5,406 nt of DNA from Oscillospiraceae bacterium (GTDB taxonomy: Bacteria; Bacillota; Clostridia; Oscillospirales; Acutalibacteraceae): positions 1-5,406 of the forward strand of contig JAIRUF010000080.1 of the NCBI GenBank assembly GCA_031254555.1, read 5' to 3'. Both the position numbers and the translations under genes were made by a program. Each line of letters begins with the position of its first letter. Position 1 is the first letter of the stretch. Below are positions 1-5,195 of this stretch, piece after piece. The notes beneath the pieces were generated by a model. That model was not told where the DNA came from. It did no database searches and worked only from the letters and a program-made list of their open reading frames with translations.

Positions 1-1
1 C

Positions 2-379
2 GATCTTTATGCTGTGTTTATAACAAACGGCAGAACGTCTGAGGACAATGGATATGTGTTCAACTATATATTCCCCAACCTTAAAAATGAAAGGGCGTTC
101 GCAACATTTGTTGATCAGATAAACCAGAGGAAACTATACAATACCGGAGTTGACATAAAGCCTACAGATAAGCTTATAACCCTTTCAACATGCACGTATG
201 AGTTTGAAGAGGCAAGGCTGGTTGTCGTCGGCAGGATGATTCGCAAAGGTGAGAGCGAATCCATCGACGCATCCAAGGTGAGGATCAATTCAAATCCGCG
301 GTATCCGCAGGCCTGGTACGATAAAAAGGGACTTAACAATCCGTATAGCGGCTATTCAAAATGGTTGCCTGAAACCTAA
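2..379 (+). CDS. srtB: Class B sortase, C-terminal part (5' end outside the window)
   Basis: Sortases are membrane-anchored cysteine transpeptidases that cut a C-terminal sorting signal on secreted proteins and attach the protein to the cell wall or to a pilus. The frame is open from base 2 (DLYAVFITNG...) to TAA at 377-379, so the N-terminal anchor and the region expected to hold the catalytic His are missing because of the window edge. The GTG at 14 is an internal Val codon, not a start. The catalytic signature TLSTC is present with the nucleophile Cys encoded at 191-193. The conserved Arg lies eight residues later, in the strand ARLVVVGRMIR. The tail PRYPQAWYDKKG...NPYSGYSKWLP is typical of clostridial SrtB proteins as I recall them. 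No substrate with a sorting motif is seen in the window. The CinA-like gene follows after 86 bases on the same strand and may be co-transcribed. The sortase assignment is firm, and class B is likely from the C-terminal sequence. Confidence 0.9.
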   Translation, partial: DLYAVFITNGRTSEDNGYVFNYIFPNLKNERAFATFVDQINQRKLYNTGVDIKPTDKLITLSTCTYEFEEARLVVVGRMIRKGESESIDASKVRINSNPRYPQAWYDKKGLNNPYSGYSKWLPET

Positions 380-395
380 GGTTTATTGTTTTTTC

Positions 396-426
396 AGGTC
401 TATACGGGAGACATTTTCCCGGACCT
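396..426 (+). other. Bulged RNA hairpin between srtB and the CinA-like gene
   Basis: AGGTC (396-400) pairs with GACCT (422-426), and CGGGA (405-409) pairs with TCCCG (417-421). The two stems stack, giving 10 bp with a one-sided TATA bulge (401-404) and a 7-base loop (410-416). There is no T-tract downstream, so it is not a standard intrinsic terminator. It lies just before an AAGGAAG element. It could be an mRNA processing, stability or translation-control structure between two operon genes. The pairing is seen directly; the role is inference. Confidence 0.45.
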
Positions 427-436
427 ACAAGATAAA

Positions 437-475
437 AAGGAAGATTTTCGAAATGGTGTGATGGAATGGTTGTAA
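437..475 (+). promoter_or_regulatory. SD-like site and two mini-ORFs ahead of the CinA-like start
   Basis: A good Shine-Dalgarno-like AAGGAAG (437-443) lies 22 bases before the ATG at 466, too far to serve it directly. At normal spacing it serves an ATG at 453, which encodes only Met-Val before TGA (459-461). That TGA overlaps a second ATG (461-463), which encodes Met-Glu-Trp-Leu before TAA (473-475). This second ORF overlaps the ATG at 466 and ends 5 bases before an in-frame ATG at 481. The arrangement could allow termination-reinitiation, or it could be chance. The sequence arrangement is seen directly; function is inference. Confidence 0.3.
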
Positions 476-1680
476 AACTAATGTCATTGGGGCTTTATAT
501 TTCTCCGGATGACATCAAGATGGGAAATATGATAGAAGAGACGGCCGCAGAATTATTTGAGACAAATGAAAAATATGTCAATTATGACAATGAAAAGGTT
601 TTCATATCAGAGCTTGCAAAGGCCCTTGACGAAAATGATGTAATAATTTTGTCGTCGCAGGCAGAAATTTTCACTTCATTTAAAAACTTTATAACCAAAG
701 CATTTAAGCTGAAAAAACGCCTGGATAGGCAGATTGCAAAAAAACTACGCACTAATATAGATCCGTCGCAAAACGAGCAGGAAGTGCTGGATGAGCACGC
801 GATGATACCTGTTGGCGGAACTCCTATATCTTCAAAGGATGGGTATAACAGCGGCTTTGCCATAAGATCAAATGACAAAATGGTGTTTGTTATTCCGTTT
901 GACGCAGACAGGCTGGAAGATATGCTAAGGGGAGATTTTGCTGTCTACTCTCAGATGATGGCTCCTATTGTGGAAAGAAATAAAAAGAACGTCGAGATTG
1001 AAAAGGTATCCGAGACAAGGGCACAGGAAAAGTTATATGATGAGCAGCTCATAAGGGATACCGTGCAAAAGATCGAGGGCAAGAAGATAAAAATTGCCGT
1101 TGCAAACACAAAAACAGTAGATTTTATCGCAAGGATATCCAAAGATAAAATAAACCTTGAGAACTCACTTTTGATAACAGACTACAGTTGTGAAAAAGGA
1201 AGCTTGCCGCCCAGGCAGTATTCCATAAAGCTTGCAAAAGGCGCGTATGATTCGGCAGGCGGACCTCTTGGCGCAAGTCTCTCAAAGGTCTTTACCCTAA
1301 AAAAAGAAGACGAATCCGTGGAGATGTTTGTCTATATTTGCATATCAGACAAGGAAAAGGCCAATGCAGTCAAATTGTTTGCAGGCCCTGGGGAGACCCC
1401 GCAGCAACTGATTTATGCAGCAATTGAAGATATGTTCAGGATGATCGGTTCTTGGCTGGAAACAGGGGATGTTATTCCGCCTATTTCCAAAAAGGCGCTG
1501 AGTGAAAAAGAGCAAAAACGTAAAAATCTGGATGAGAACAGGGATAAAAAGAGGCTTAAGATAGTTGTTTCCGCGTGTATAGCGGCAGCGTTTGCAGCCT
1601 CGGTTTTGGTGTCGGCCTTATTTGCTCATCCGTATGAAGTACCGGAGATGGAAAGTGAATCATATAGCTTTTATACTTAA
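466..1680 (+). CDS. Divergent CinA-like protein with C-terminal membrane anchor
   Basis: This 404-residue protein has the outline of CinA, which joins a molybdopterin-binding-like (MoCF) domain to a C-terminal nicotinamide-nucleotide amidase domain. Residues 1-155 match CinA-N in pattern: VKLMSLGL for the first strand, GNMIEETAAEL for the 'dTN' helix, DVIILSSQ for the 'lvILtGGlGPT' strand, then HAMIPVGGTPISS, GYNSGFAI and KMVFVIPFDADRLEDML for 'GtApGf...iivLPGpP.Em..M'. Residues 205-330 resemble CinA-C: KIKIAVANTKT stands where AESCTGG is expected, and a VKLFAGPGETPQQLIYAAIEDM segment stands where 'f.GdR..ir..a...aL' is expected. The signature residues are replaced, so enzyme activity is doubtful. 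A basic run (KKRLK) precedes one membrane segment (about 365-387) and an acidic 17-residue tail, predicting cytoplasmic domains anchored at the C-terminus. Start 466 is chosen because its product begins at the expected first strand; its own ribosome binding site is weak. The assignment rests on pattern, not a database search, and it could instead be an unrelated Rossmann-like protein. Confidence 0.55.
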   Translation: MVVKLMSLGLYISPDDIKMGNMIEETAAELFETNEKYVNYDNEKVFISELAKALDENDVIILSSQAEIFTSFKNFITKAFKLKKRLDRQIAKKLRTNIDPSQNEQEVLDEHAMIPVGGTPISSKDGYNSGFAIRSNDKMVFVIPFDADRLEDMLRGDFAVYSQMMAPIVERNKKNVEIEKVSETRAQEKLYDEQLIRDTVQKIEGKKIKIAVANTKTVDFIARISKDKINLENSLLITDYSCEKGSLPPRQYSIKLAKGAYDSAGGPLGASLSKVFTLKKEDESVEMFVYICISDKEKANAVKLFAGPGETPQQLIYAAIEDMFRMIGSWLETGDVIPPISKKALSEKEQKRKNLDENRDKKRLKIVVSACIAAAFAASVLVSALFAHPYEVPEMESESYSFYT

Positions 1681-1705
1681 TTAGATTGAAAGATAAATGG
1701 ATTTT

Positions 1706-1734
1706 AAAAACCGCTGCTAAAAGCAGCGGTTTTT
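1706..1734. terminator. Bidirectional intrinsic terminator between the CinA-like gene and rsmA
   Basis: CCGCTGCT (1711-1718) pairs with AGCAGCGG (1722-1729) around an AAA loop. It is flanked by AAAAA (1706-1710) and TTTTT (1730-1734), so either strand gives a GC stem followed by a U-tract. It lies 26 bases after the stop of the CinA-like gene and 15 bases beyond the rsmA stop, and so can serve both convergent genes. Confidence 0.93.
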
Positions 1735-1748
1735 ATGTGCATAAGGCC

Positions 1749-2600
1749 TTACCCTAAGTTTTCACACAGTTCGGCTAGCTGCTCCATATTTAACATTTCA
1801 GCCCTTACTTTAGGGTCAAGTCCCGACTTTTTAAGTGCTTTTTCAACCTCCGGTTTAGGGATAGCCATACCTGAGCTCACCGCGTTTTGGACGGTTTTTC
1901 TGCGCTGGGCAAAAGCGGATTTGACAACCTTGAAAAATTTTGCCTCGTCAGAAATTTTAACAGGCGGCTCTTTTCGCATTTCCAGCTTGATCACTTGGCT
2001 GTCAACCTTGGGGGAGGGCATAAAAGAACCTTTGGATACGCTGAAAAGCTTGCTCACCTTAGCGTAATAATTCACGGCCACAGTGACAGCCCCCGACTCC
2101 CTTGAGCCGACGGCCGCACACAGCCTGTCCCCGGCCTCTTTTTGCACCATAATGGTTATGGACTCAATTGGCAAACGGCTTTCAAGCAAGAGCATTATTA
2201 CGGGAGATGTAATATAATAAGGCAAATTTGCGCACACATAAACTTTCATCCCTTTAAAGTGTTCGGCGATGAGGTCGTGCAAATTGAGTTTCATAATGTC
2301 CGCGTTTATGACCTGAACATTTGGGCAGTCGGACAGTGTTTCATTGAGGATGACCATCAGTCTTTTGTCTATCTCTATCGACACAACTTTTTTTGCCCGG
2401 CTTGCAAGCTCGGTAGTTAAAACACCTATTCCGGAACCTATCTCAATTACCCCCGCATTTTTATCAATACCTGACAGCTCGGCCATTTTAGGGCAAACAT
2501 GTGGATTTATCAAAAAGTTTTGGCCCAGCGATTTTGAAAAGGTAAAGCCATGCCTTAAGAGCAAATCTTTTATTTGGCCGATGTCAGATAAATTATTCAT
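1749..2600 (-). CDS. rsmA: 16S rRNA (adenine1518-N6/adenine1519-N6) dimethyltransferase
   Basis: RsmA (KsgA) uses S-adenosylmethionine to dimethylate two adjacent adenines in the loop near the 3' end of 16S rRNA, a late step in small-subunit assembly; its loss gives kasugamycin resistance. The 283-residue product has the normal family length. Motifs in order are: SLGQNFL (24-30) in the N-terminal part; SAM-binding IEIGSGIGVLT (52-62); the acidic strand end VSIEID (73-78); NADI (99-102); catalytic NLPYYITSP (125-133); QKEAGDRL (153-160); FMPSPKVDS (193-201); and FAQRRKT (230-236) in the C-terminal helical domain. All key residues appear intact. The ATG at 2600-2598 has an AGAGG site (2612-2608) 7 bases upstream, which supports this start. 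The gene stands alone here, without the ribonuclease M5 gene (rnmV) that often precedes it in Bacillota. It has its own likely promoter and shares a terminator with the convergent gene. Confidence 0.97.
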   Translation of the reverse strand: MNNLSDIGQIKDLLLRHGFTFSKSLGQNFLINPHVCPKMAELSGIDKNAGVIEIGSGIGVLTTELASRAKKVVSIEIDKRLMVILNETLSDCPNVQVINADIMKLNLHDLIAEHFKGMKVYVCANLPYYITSPVIMLLLESRLPIESITIMVQKEAGDRLCAAVGSRESGAVTVAVNYYAKVSKLFSVSKGSFMPSPKVDSQVIKLEMRKEPPVKISDEAKFFKVVKSAFAQRRKTVQNAVSSGMAIPKPEVEKALKKSGLDPKVRAEMLNMEQLAELCENLG

Positions 2601-2607
2601 TGCATAA

Positions 2608-2612
2608 CCTCT
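2608..2612 (-). promoter_or_regulatory. Ribosome binding site of rsmA
   Basis: AGAGG on the minus strand, 7 bases before the ATG at 2600-2598. It decides between that ATG and an out-of-frame ATG at 2605-2603. Confidence 0.75.
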
Positions 2613-2630
2613 TTTTATATTTAATAATTA

Positions 2631-2659
2631 ATTTTAACATAAATCAATTGAAAATTTAA
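2631..2659 (-). promoter_or_regulatory. Candidate rsmA promoter with extended -10
   Basis: On the minus strand, TAAAAT (2636-2631) is preceded by TGT, giving an extended -10. A weak -35 TTAAAT (2659-2654) sits 17 bases upstream. The position about 30 bases before the rsmA start fits. The -35 matches only three consensus bases, and the region is so AT-rich that chance matches are likely. Confidence 0.4.
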
Positions 2660-2749
2660 CACATTTAAGTTATCCTTATATTAAGCTGTGTTTACAAATG
2701 CACACCCATATACCATTTTGCCAGATTTTGCTCCATGATTCGTTGACTG

Positions 2750-2779
2750 CAGGTTAAATGATGACTGTTATTTAACCTG
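2750..2779. repeat. 10-bp perfect inverted repeat with 10-base loop
   Basis: CAGGTTAAAT (2750-2759) is exactly complementary to ATTTAACCTG (2770-2779), around the loop GATGACTGTT. No T-tract follows on either strand, so it is not a standard terminator. It could be an operator for a dimeric regulator or a hairpin in the leader of the dCMP deaminase mRNA. The arms are seen directly; the role is inference. Confidence 0.55.
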
Positions 2780-2911
2780 ACCGAGCTCCTGAGTTGACGA
2801 CGTACTTGAAGAAACGCGTTTTTAAAATCAGGCTTAAGACGGGGCACCTGGCTAAATGATACGCAAAGCAGAGTTTTAAGATATACACCCTTGAGGGGAT
2901 TAATTATAAGT

Positions 2912-2918
2912 GGGAGAG
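2912..2918 (+). promoter_or_regulatory. Ribosome binding site that sets the dCMP deaminase start
   Basis: GGGAGAG (2912-2918) ends 8 bases before the ATG at 2927. The frame stays open up to a TTG at 2891, but that codon has no Shine-Dalgarno sequence in front of it, and the 12 extra residues (start RGLIISGRDTP) do not resemble the family N-terminus. Confidence 0.75.
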
Positions 2919-2926
2919 ATACGCCA

Positions 2927-3403
2927 ATGCAAAGGAAAGACAAAATTAACTATTACCTGGATATAGCTCAGACCGTCTCAGAGAGAGGGACATGTATGAT
3001 GGGCAACAGCGGAGCTATCATAGTAAAAAATGACCGTATAATTTCGACTGGGTACACAGGGTCGCCAAGGGGCCGGAAAAATTGTATTGATACAAATATT
3101 TGTATGTGCGAGGACGGGGAAGTAAATAATTGCAGATCGGTACATGCGGAGGCCAACTGCATAATAAGCGCCGCATACCATGAAATGATCGGCGGGACTA
3201 TGTATATATGCACAATAGACAGCTCGGAGGGAAATATACTTGACGATGTGCACACCTGCTGCCCCATGTGTAAAAAGCTTATAATAAACGCCGGAATAGA
3301 TAGGGTAATAATAAGGACAAGCCCGACTGAACATAAGGAAATTATAGTTAGGGACTGGGTGTTTAACGACGACTCGTTAAACGTGACCGCTTACTATAAA
3401 TAA
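2927..3403 (+). CDS. dCMP deaminase-family protein (ComEB-like, zinc-dependent)
   Basis: Deoxycytidylate deaminases hydrolyse dCMP to dUMP, the precursor for thymidylate synthesis, in the cytoplasm. With the ATG at 2927 the product is 158 residues, a usual length. The cytidine deaminase fold is clear: GAIIVKNDRIISTGYTGSPRG (29-49), the zinc and catalytic motif HAEAN (zinc ligand His73, proton-shuttle Glu75), and CPMC (zinc ligands Cys112 and Cys115), followed by LIINAGIDRVII. Family-typical C-terminal residues are VRDWVFNDDSL (141-151). There are ten cysteines, four of them clustered as C53-x5-C59-x-C61-x7-C69 just before HAE, which suggests a second metal site. About a dozen residues (98-110, DSSEGNILDDVHT) lie between the MYICTI strand and the CPMC motif, where shorter members run almost directly into PCxxC. 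It stands alone, divergent from rsmA and convergent with the DUF3048 gene. The family is firm. The exact substrate (dCMP or another cytidine compound) is inferred. Confidence 0.9.
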   Translation: MQRKDKINYYLDIAQTVSERGTCMMGNSGAIIVKNDRIISTGYTGSPRGRKNCIDTNICMCEDGEVNNCRSVHAEANCIISAAYHEMIGGTMYICTIDSSEGNILDDVHTCCPMCKKLIINAGIDRVIIRTSPTEHKEIIVRDWVFNDDSLNVTAYYK

Positions 3404-3407
3404 ATAC

Positions 3408-3448
3408 TAATATTAAAAAGGCTGCGCAATGCAGCCTTTTTAATATTA
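3408..3448. terminator. Bidirectional terminator, dCMP deaminase / DUF3048 gene
   Basis: An 18-bp perfect stem (3408-3425 with 3431-3448) has a GGCTGC/GCAGCC core next to a GCAAT loop. AAAAA on one side and TTTTT (3437-3441) on the other let it end transcription from either direction. It lies 5 bases after the dCMP deaminase stop and about 40 bases beyond the DUF3048 stop. Confidence 0.93.
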
Positions 3449-3490
3449 ATACGGTGCCCGTAAACAGTACCGGCCCCCGCACAATAATGT

Positions 3491-4546
3491 TTATGAAATT
3501 TTGGCAGGTCCGAGTTCAGCGGGGATAAATGCAATATAGCTTTTGCCGGTATTTAGAAGAAGATCGCTCCCGTCAGATCTGCATAGCTTTAACATATTTG
3601 AGGGGGTGTTGCCCTTTTCCCAGATTATCTTTTCATAACTTCCGTTTGAAGAGATAACGCCTTCCCCGGAAGACAAGTTCATATCTATAACCCCGCTTTC
3701 GTTTAGTACAGAATAAGAGGGCATATAGAGGACAATAACGTTGGAAACGGCCAGTTGATCTCCTTGCGCGCTTACCATTTTACCGCCGTTTGTATTGCAG
3801 TAATAAAGCTGATTTTCTGAATCCCAATTAAAGGTGTAACCGCAATATTTTGAAAAATCAAATTTTATACTATTGGATTTGCCGTCCATGTATGTATGCT
3901 TATCGTCAGGCGAGTGAAATTTTAAAGGATTTTTATATTCACTGTTTATATCTACCCTAAAAGATTTGGCCGCGATGGCCTTTGATATCATCTCACCTGT
4001 GGTATATCCGCTGTGCTCGTTTGACGAGTGGATGGACTTATCTCTAAAAAAATATTTCTTTTCATATGCCATGCCGTCAATCGAGTTTACAGATCTGTTT
4101 GCTATAGCTGTATAAGCATACCCGCTGCCGCCCCAATGTACAAAAAGAGCGTCAAACCCTTCGGCAATCTCGATAAAGTCATGGCGTGCGCTTCGCACAG
4201 AGCCAACTTTTGGTATAGAATCAATATCAGAATAAAGCCAAAGCATCCTGGTTATACCTCCCTCGACAAGCCCTTCTATAATTATGTCCGGAGTGCAAAG
4301 TCCCCACTGTGGCCGAGCCCCTTTCGAGTTGTTTATAGCAATGGCAATCGGTCTGCTGTTTGTTACATCTTTGGCGTAATATTCTCCGGTTAAAGGGTTG
4401 TTAAACTTGGGACTTTCATCGGGGACGGTGGCAGAGACAGGTTTGTCTTCTTCCACAGTAACTATATATTTCAGGCCTATCATCAATAAAATAATGGATA
4501 GGGTGAGCAGCATCAAAGTAATAATTCTCTTTTTATTTTTCAACAC
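3491..4546 (-). CDS. DUF3048 (YerB-family) protein with N-terminal membrane anchor
   Basis: This 351-residue protein carries the DUF3048 domains found in Bacillus YerB and many clostridial envelope proteins; the biochemical role is unknown. After basic LKNKKR, one hydrophobic segment (about 8-29) forms a signal anchor, and then a linker (30-48). Diagnostic motifs in order are NPLTGE (50-55), RPIAIAINNSKGARPQWGL (65-83), VEGGITR (94-100), VGSVRSAR (114-121) and VHWGGSG (136-142). The C-terminal domain has SNVIVLY (268-274), and GEGVISSNGSYEKIIW (294-309) followed by LLLNTGKSYIAFIP. The mature part is predicted to lie outside the membrane. YerB is a lipoprotein, but no Cys lies in or just after the hydrophobic segment here, so this one is probably anchored by the segment itself. 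The start is GTG (4546-4544), with AAGAAGG 7 bases upstream; the adjacent TTG codon is less well placed. The gene is monocistronic here: divergent from the tRNA and convergent with the dCMP deaminase gene. Confidence 0.92.
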   Translation of the reverse strand: MLKNKKRIITLMLLTLSIILLMIGLKYIVTVEEDKPVSATVPDESPKFNNPLTGEYYAKDVTNSRPIAIAINNSKGARPQWGLCTPDIIIEGLVEGGITRMLWLYSDIDSIPKVGSVRSARHDFIEIAEGFDALFVHWGGSGYAYTAIANRSVNSIDGMAYEKKYFFRDKSIHSSNEHSGYTTGEMISKAIAAKSFRVDINSEYKNPLKFHSPDDKHTYMDGKSNSIKFDFSKYCGYTFNWDSENQLYYCNTNGGKMVSAQGDQLAVSNVIVLYMPSYSVLNESGVIDMNLSSGEGVISSNGSYEKIIWEKGNTPSNMLKLCRSDGSDLLLNTGKSYIAFIPAELGPAKIS

Positions 4547-4553
4547 TTAACAA

Positions 4554-4560
4554 CCTTCTT
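4554..4560 (-). promoter_or_regulatory. Ribosome binding site supporting a GTG start (DUF3048 gene)
   Basis: AAGAAGG on the minus strand, 7 bases before GTG at 4546-4544. No ATG lies near the start in this frame, so the site decides the start. Confidence 0.75.
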
Positions 4561-4645
4561 TATATCATAGTTTAAAAAGTATCACGATGTCATTATACAA
4601 AGCAAATATACAATTTTATGTAGAAATTTAACCAAACCGAAAATT

Positions 4646-4655
4646 ATTATAACAG
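4646..4655 (-). promoter_or_regulatory. Possible extended -10 promoter for the DUF3048 gene
   Basis: On the minus strand, CTGT directly precedes TATAAT (4651-4646), which makes an extended -10 (TGnTATAAT). The sequence 17 bases upstream (TGTGTC) is a poor -35. A second TATAAT (4597-4592) is nearer the gene but lacks the TG and has a poor -35 (CATAAA). One of the two probably serves the gene. It lies back to back with the tRNA promoter. Confidence 0.35.
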
Positions 4656-4666
4656 ATATCACCTTA

Positions 4667-4695
4667 TTGACACAAATATTATAATTTGTTAAAAT
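4667..4695 (+). promoter_or_regulatory. Strong sigma-A-type promoter of tRNA-Arg
   Basis: A perfect -35 TTGACA (4667-4672), a 17-base spacer ending in TGT (extended -10), and -10 TAAAAT (4690-4695). Transcription would start near 4702, giving about 40 bases of 5' leader to be trimmed by RNase P before the tRNA at 4742. Confidence 0.85.
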
Positions 4696-4741
4696 GATTA
4701 TCGCTTTATAAGTCTTTAGAAAAGTCAATTATTTTAAATAA

Positions 4742-4816
4742 GCCCCCGTAGTTAAATGGATATAATAGCCCCCTCCTAAGGGGTAGTTATAGGTTCGATT
4801 CCTATCGGGGGTGCCA
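4742..4816 (+). tRNA. tRNA-Arg, anticodon CCT
   Basis: A complete cloverleaf can be drawn. The acceptor stem is GCCCCCG (4742-4748) with CGGGGGT (4806-4812), including one G-U pair. The D arm runs 4751-4766 with GG in the loop. The anticodon stem is GCCCC/GGGGT around loop CTCCTAA (4773-4779), giving anticodon CCT at 4775-4777, which reads AGG. The variable loop is short (4785-4788). The T arm is ATAGG, TTCGATT, CCTAT (4789-4805). The discriminator is G (4813), and CCA is encoded at 4814-4816, as is usual in Bacillota. It is a single gene with its own promoter and terminator. Confidence 0.96.
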
Positions 4817-4818
4817 TT

Positions 4819-4858
4819 AAATGCCTTTTATCAAGTTGAGTTTGATAAAAGGCATTTT
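4819..4858 (+). terminator. Intrinsic terminator of tRNA-Arg
   Basis: AAATGCCTTTTATCAA (4819-4834) pairs perfectly over 16 bp with 4842-4857, around a 7-base loop (4835-4841). It ends in TTTT (4855-4858), with a further CTTT after it. It begins two bases after the encoded CCA, so it must be removed by 3' processing of the tRNA. Confidence 0.88.
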
Positions 4859-5023
4859 CTTTGCAATTTGCTAAGAAATTTTTTGATGTGTTTTTGGATA
4901 TGCATTTTTCTTGGCATAACGTGGTGCCGGTTGACTGTTCTACATTGAATGGAAACAGAATTTAAAATGAGGACATTTGAGGAGCAATAGCCGCATAAAA
5001 ATAAATTGATTTGACGAGAATGC

Positions 5024-5052
5024 TTGATATCACCCCACCTATTACGTATAAT
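5024..5052 (+). promoter_or_regulatory. Sigma-A-type promoter of the DUF4062-like gene
   Basis: -35 TTGATA (5024-5029), a 17-base spacer and a perfect -10 TATAAT (5047-5052). The predicted start near 5059 leaves about 145 bases of leader before the ATG at 5204. That is longer than needed for translation alone. Confidence 0.75.
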
Positions 5053-5068
5053 TATGATAAGAGTGCGA

Positions 5069-5106
5069 GTACCCACTCAAGTCCTTAAAGCACAAACAAA
5101 GGGTAC
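5069..5106. repeat. GTACCC/GGGTAC inverted repeat at the leader start
   Basis: GTACCC (5069-5074) and GGGTAC (5101-5106) are inverted copies 26 bases apart. They lie about 10 and 42 bases after the predicted transcription start. They could be paired half-sites or a weak RNA stem. Six-base arms may arise by chance. Confidence 0.25.
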
Positions 5107-5146
5107 ATAGAACGGTCTGAAGATATTCATGAGAATAAAACTGAAA

Positions 5147-5180
5147 TGATTCTTTAAGAGTTTTCTAAATTTAAGAATCA
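5147..5180 (+). repeat. Leader hairpin upstream of the DUF4062-like ribosome binding site
   Basis: TGATTCTT (5147-5154) pairs with AAGAATCA (5173-5180) around an 18-base, AT-rich loop. The stem ends 10 bases before AGAGG, and it is followed by A residues, not T, so it is not a terminator. It could affect ribosome access or mRNA stability; this is inference. Confidence 0.35.
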
Positions 5181-5190
5181 AAAAAACATA

Positions 5191-5195
5191 AGAGG
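5191..5195 (+). promoter_or_regulatory. Ribosome binding site of the DUF4062-like gene
   Basis: AGAGG ends 8 bases before the ATG at 5204, ideal spacing. It supports this start and shows that the partial ORF is a real gene. Confidence 0.8.

Larger units (their letters stand above)
2601..2926. other. 326-base divergent intergenic region, rsmA / dCMP deaminase
   Basis: The first ~90 bases are very AT-rich and hold the rsmA ribosome binding site and candidate promoter. The remainder (about 2690-2890) is more GC-balanced than a bare promoter region and has no ORF that I accept. It contains the 10-bp inverted repeat at 2750-2779 and a perfect palindrome AAACGCGTTT (2812-2821). No convincing promoter for the dCMP deaminase is visible. 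The best weak candidate is TTGAAA (2648-2653), 17 bases, TATCCT (2671-2676), which would give a leader of roughly 240 bases. I looked for the T-box signature and did not see it. Confidence 0.5.

Noticed and set aside
1735..2607. Plus-strand ORFs across rsmA (1735-2067, 1887-2105, 2142-2420, 2344-2607)
   Set aside because: They lie opposite a full-length RsmA with all motifs intact, and are antisense shadows.
2794..2828. TTGACG (2794-2799) with TAAAAT (2823-2828) as a dCMP deaminase promoter
   Set aside because: The spacer is 23 bases, too long for a sigma-A promoter.
2891..2926. TTG start at 2891 extending the dCMP deaminase by 12 residues
   Set aside because: It has no ribosome binding site, and its residues do not fit the family N-terminus. 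ATG 2927 has GGGAGAG at good spacing.
2680..2926. T-box or other known riboswitch in the dCMP deaminase leader
   Set aside because: I saw no AGGGTGGNACCGCG-type T-box sequence or other riboswitch core that I recognise.
2692..2943. Minus-strand 83-residue ORF upstream of the dCMP deaminase
   Set aside because: It overlaps the start of the real gene, has no recognisable domain and no good ribosome binding site, and would run across the 10-bp inverted repeat.
4028..4393. 121-residue plus-strand ORF inside the DUF3048 gene
   Set aside because: It is antisense to the well-supported DUF3048 domain and shows no domain pattern.
5011..5052. TTGACG (5011-5016) as -35 for the TATAAT at 5047
   Set aside because: The spacing is 30 bases. 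TTGATA at 5024-5029 gives the correct 17-base spacer.
4831..5076. Minus-strand 81-residue ORF after the tRNA
   Set aside because: It runs through the tRNA terminator stem and the promoter of the next gene, shows no family resemblance, and I saw no ribosome binding site.
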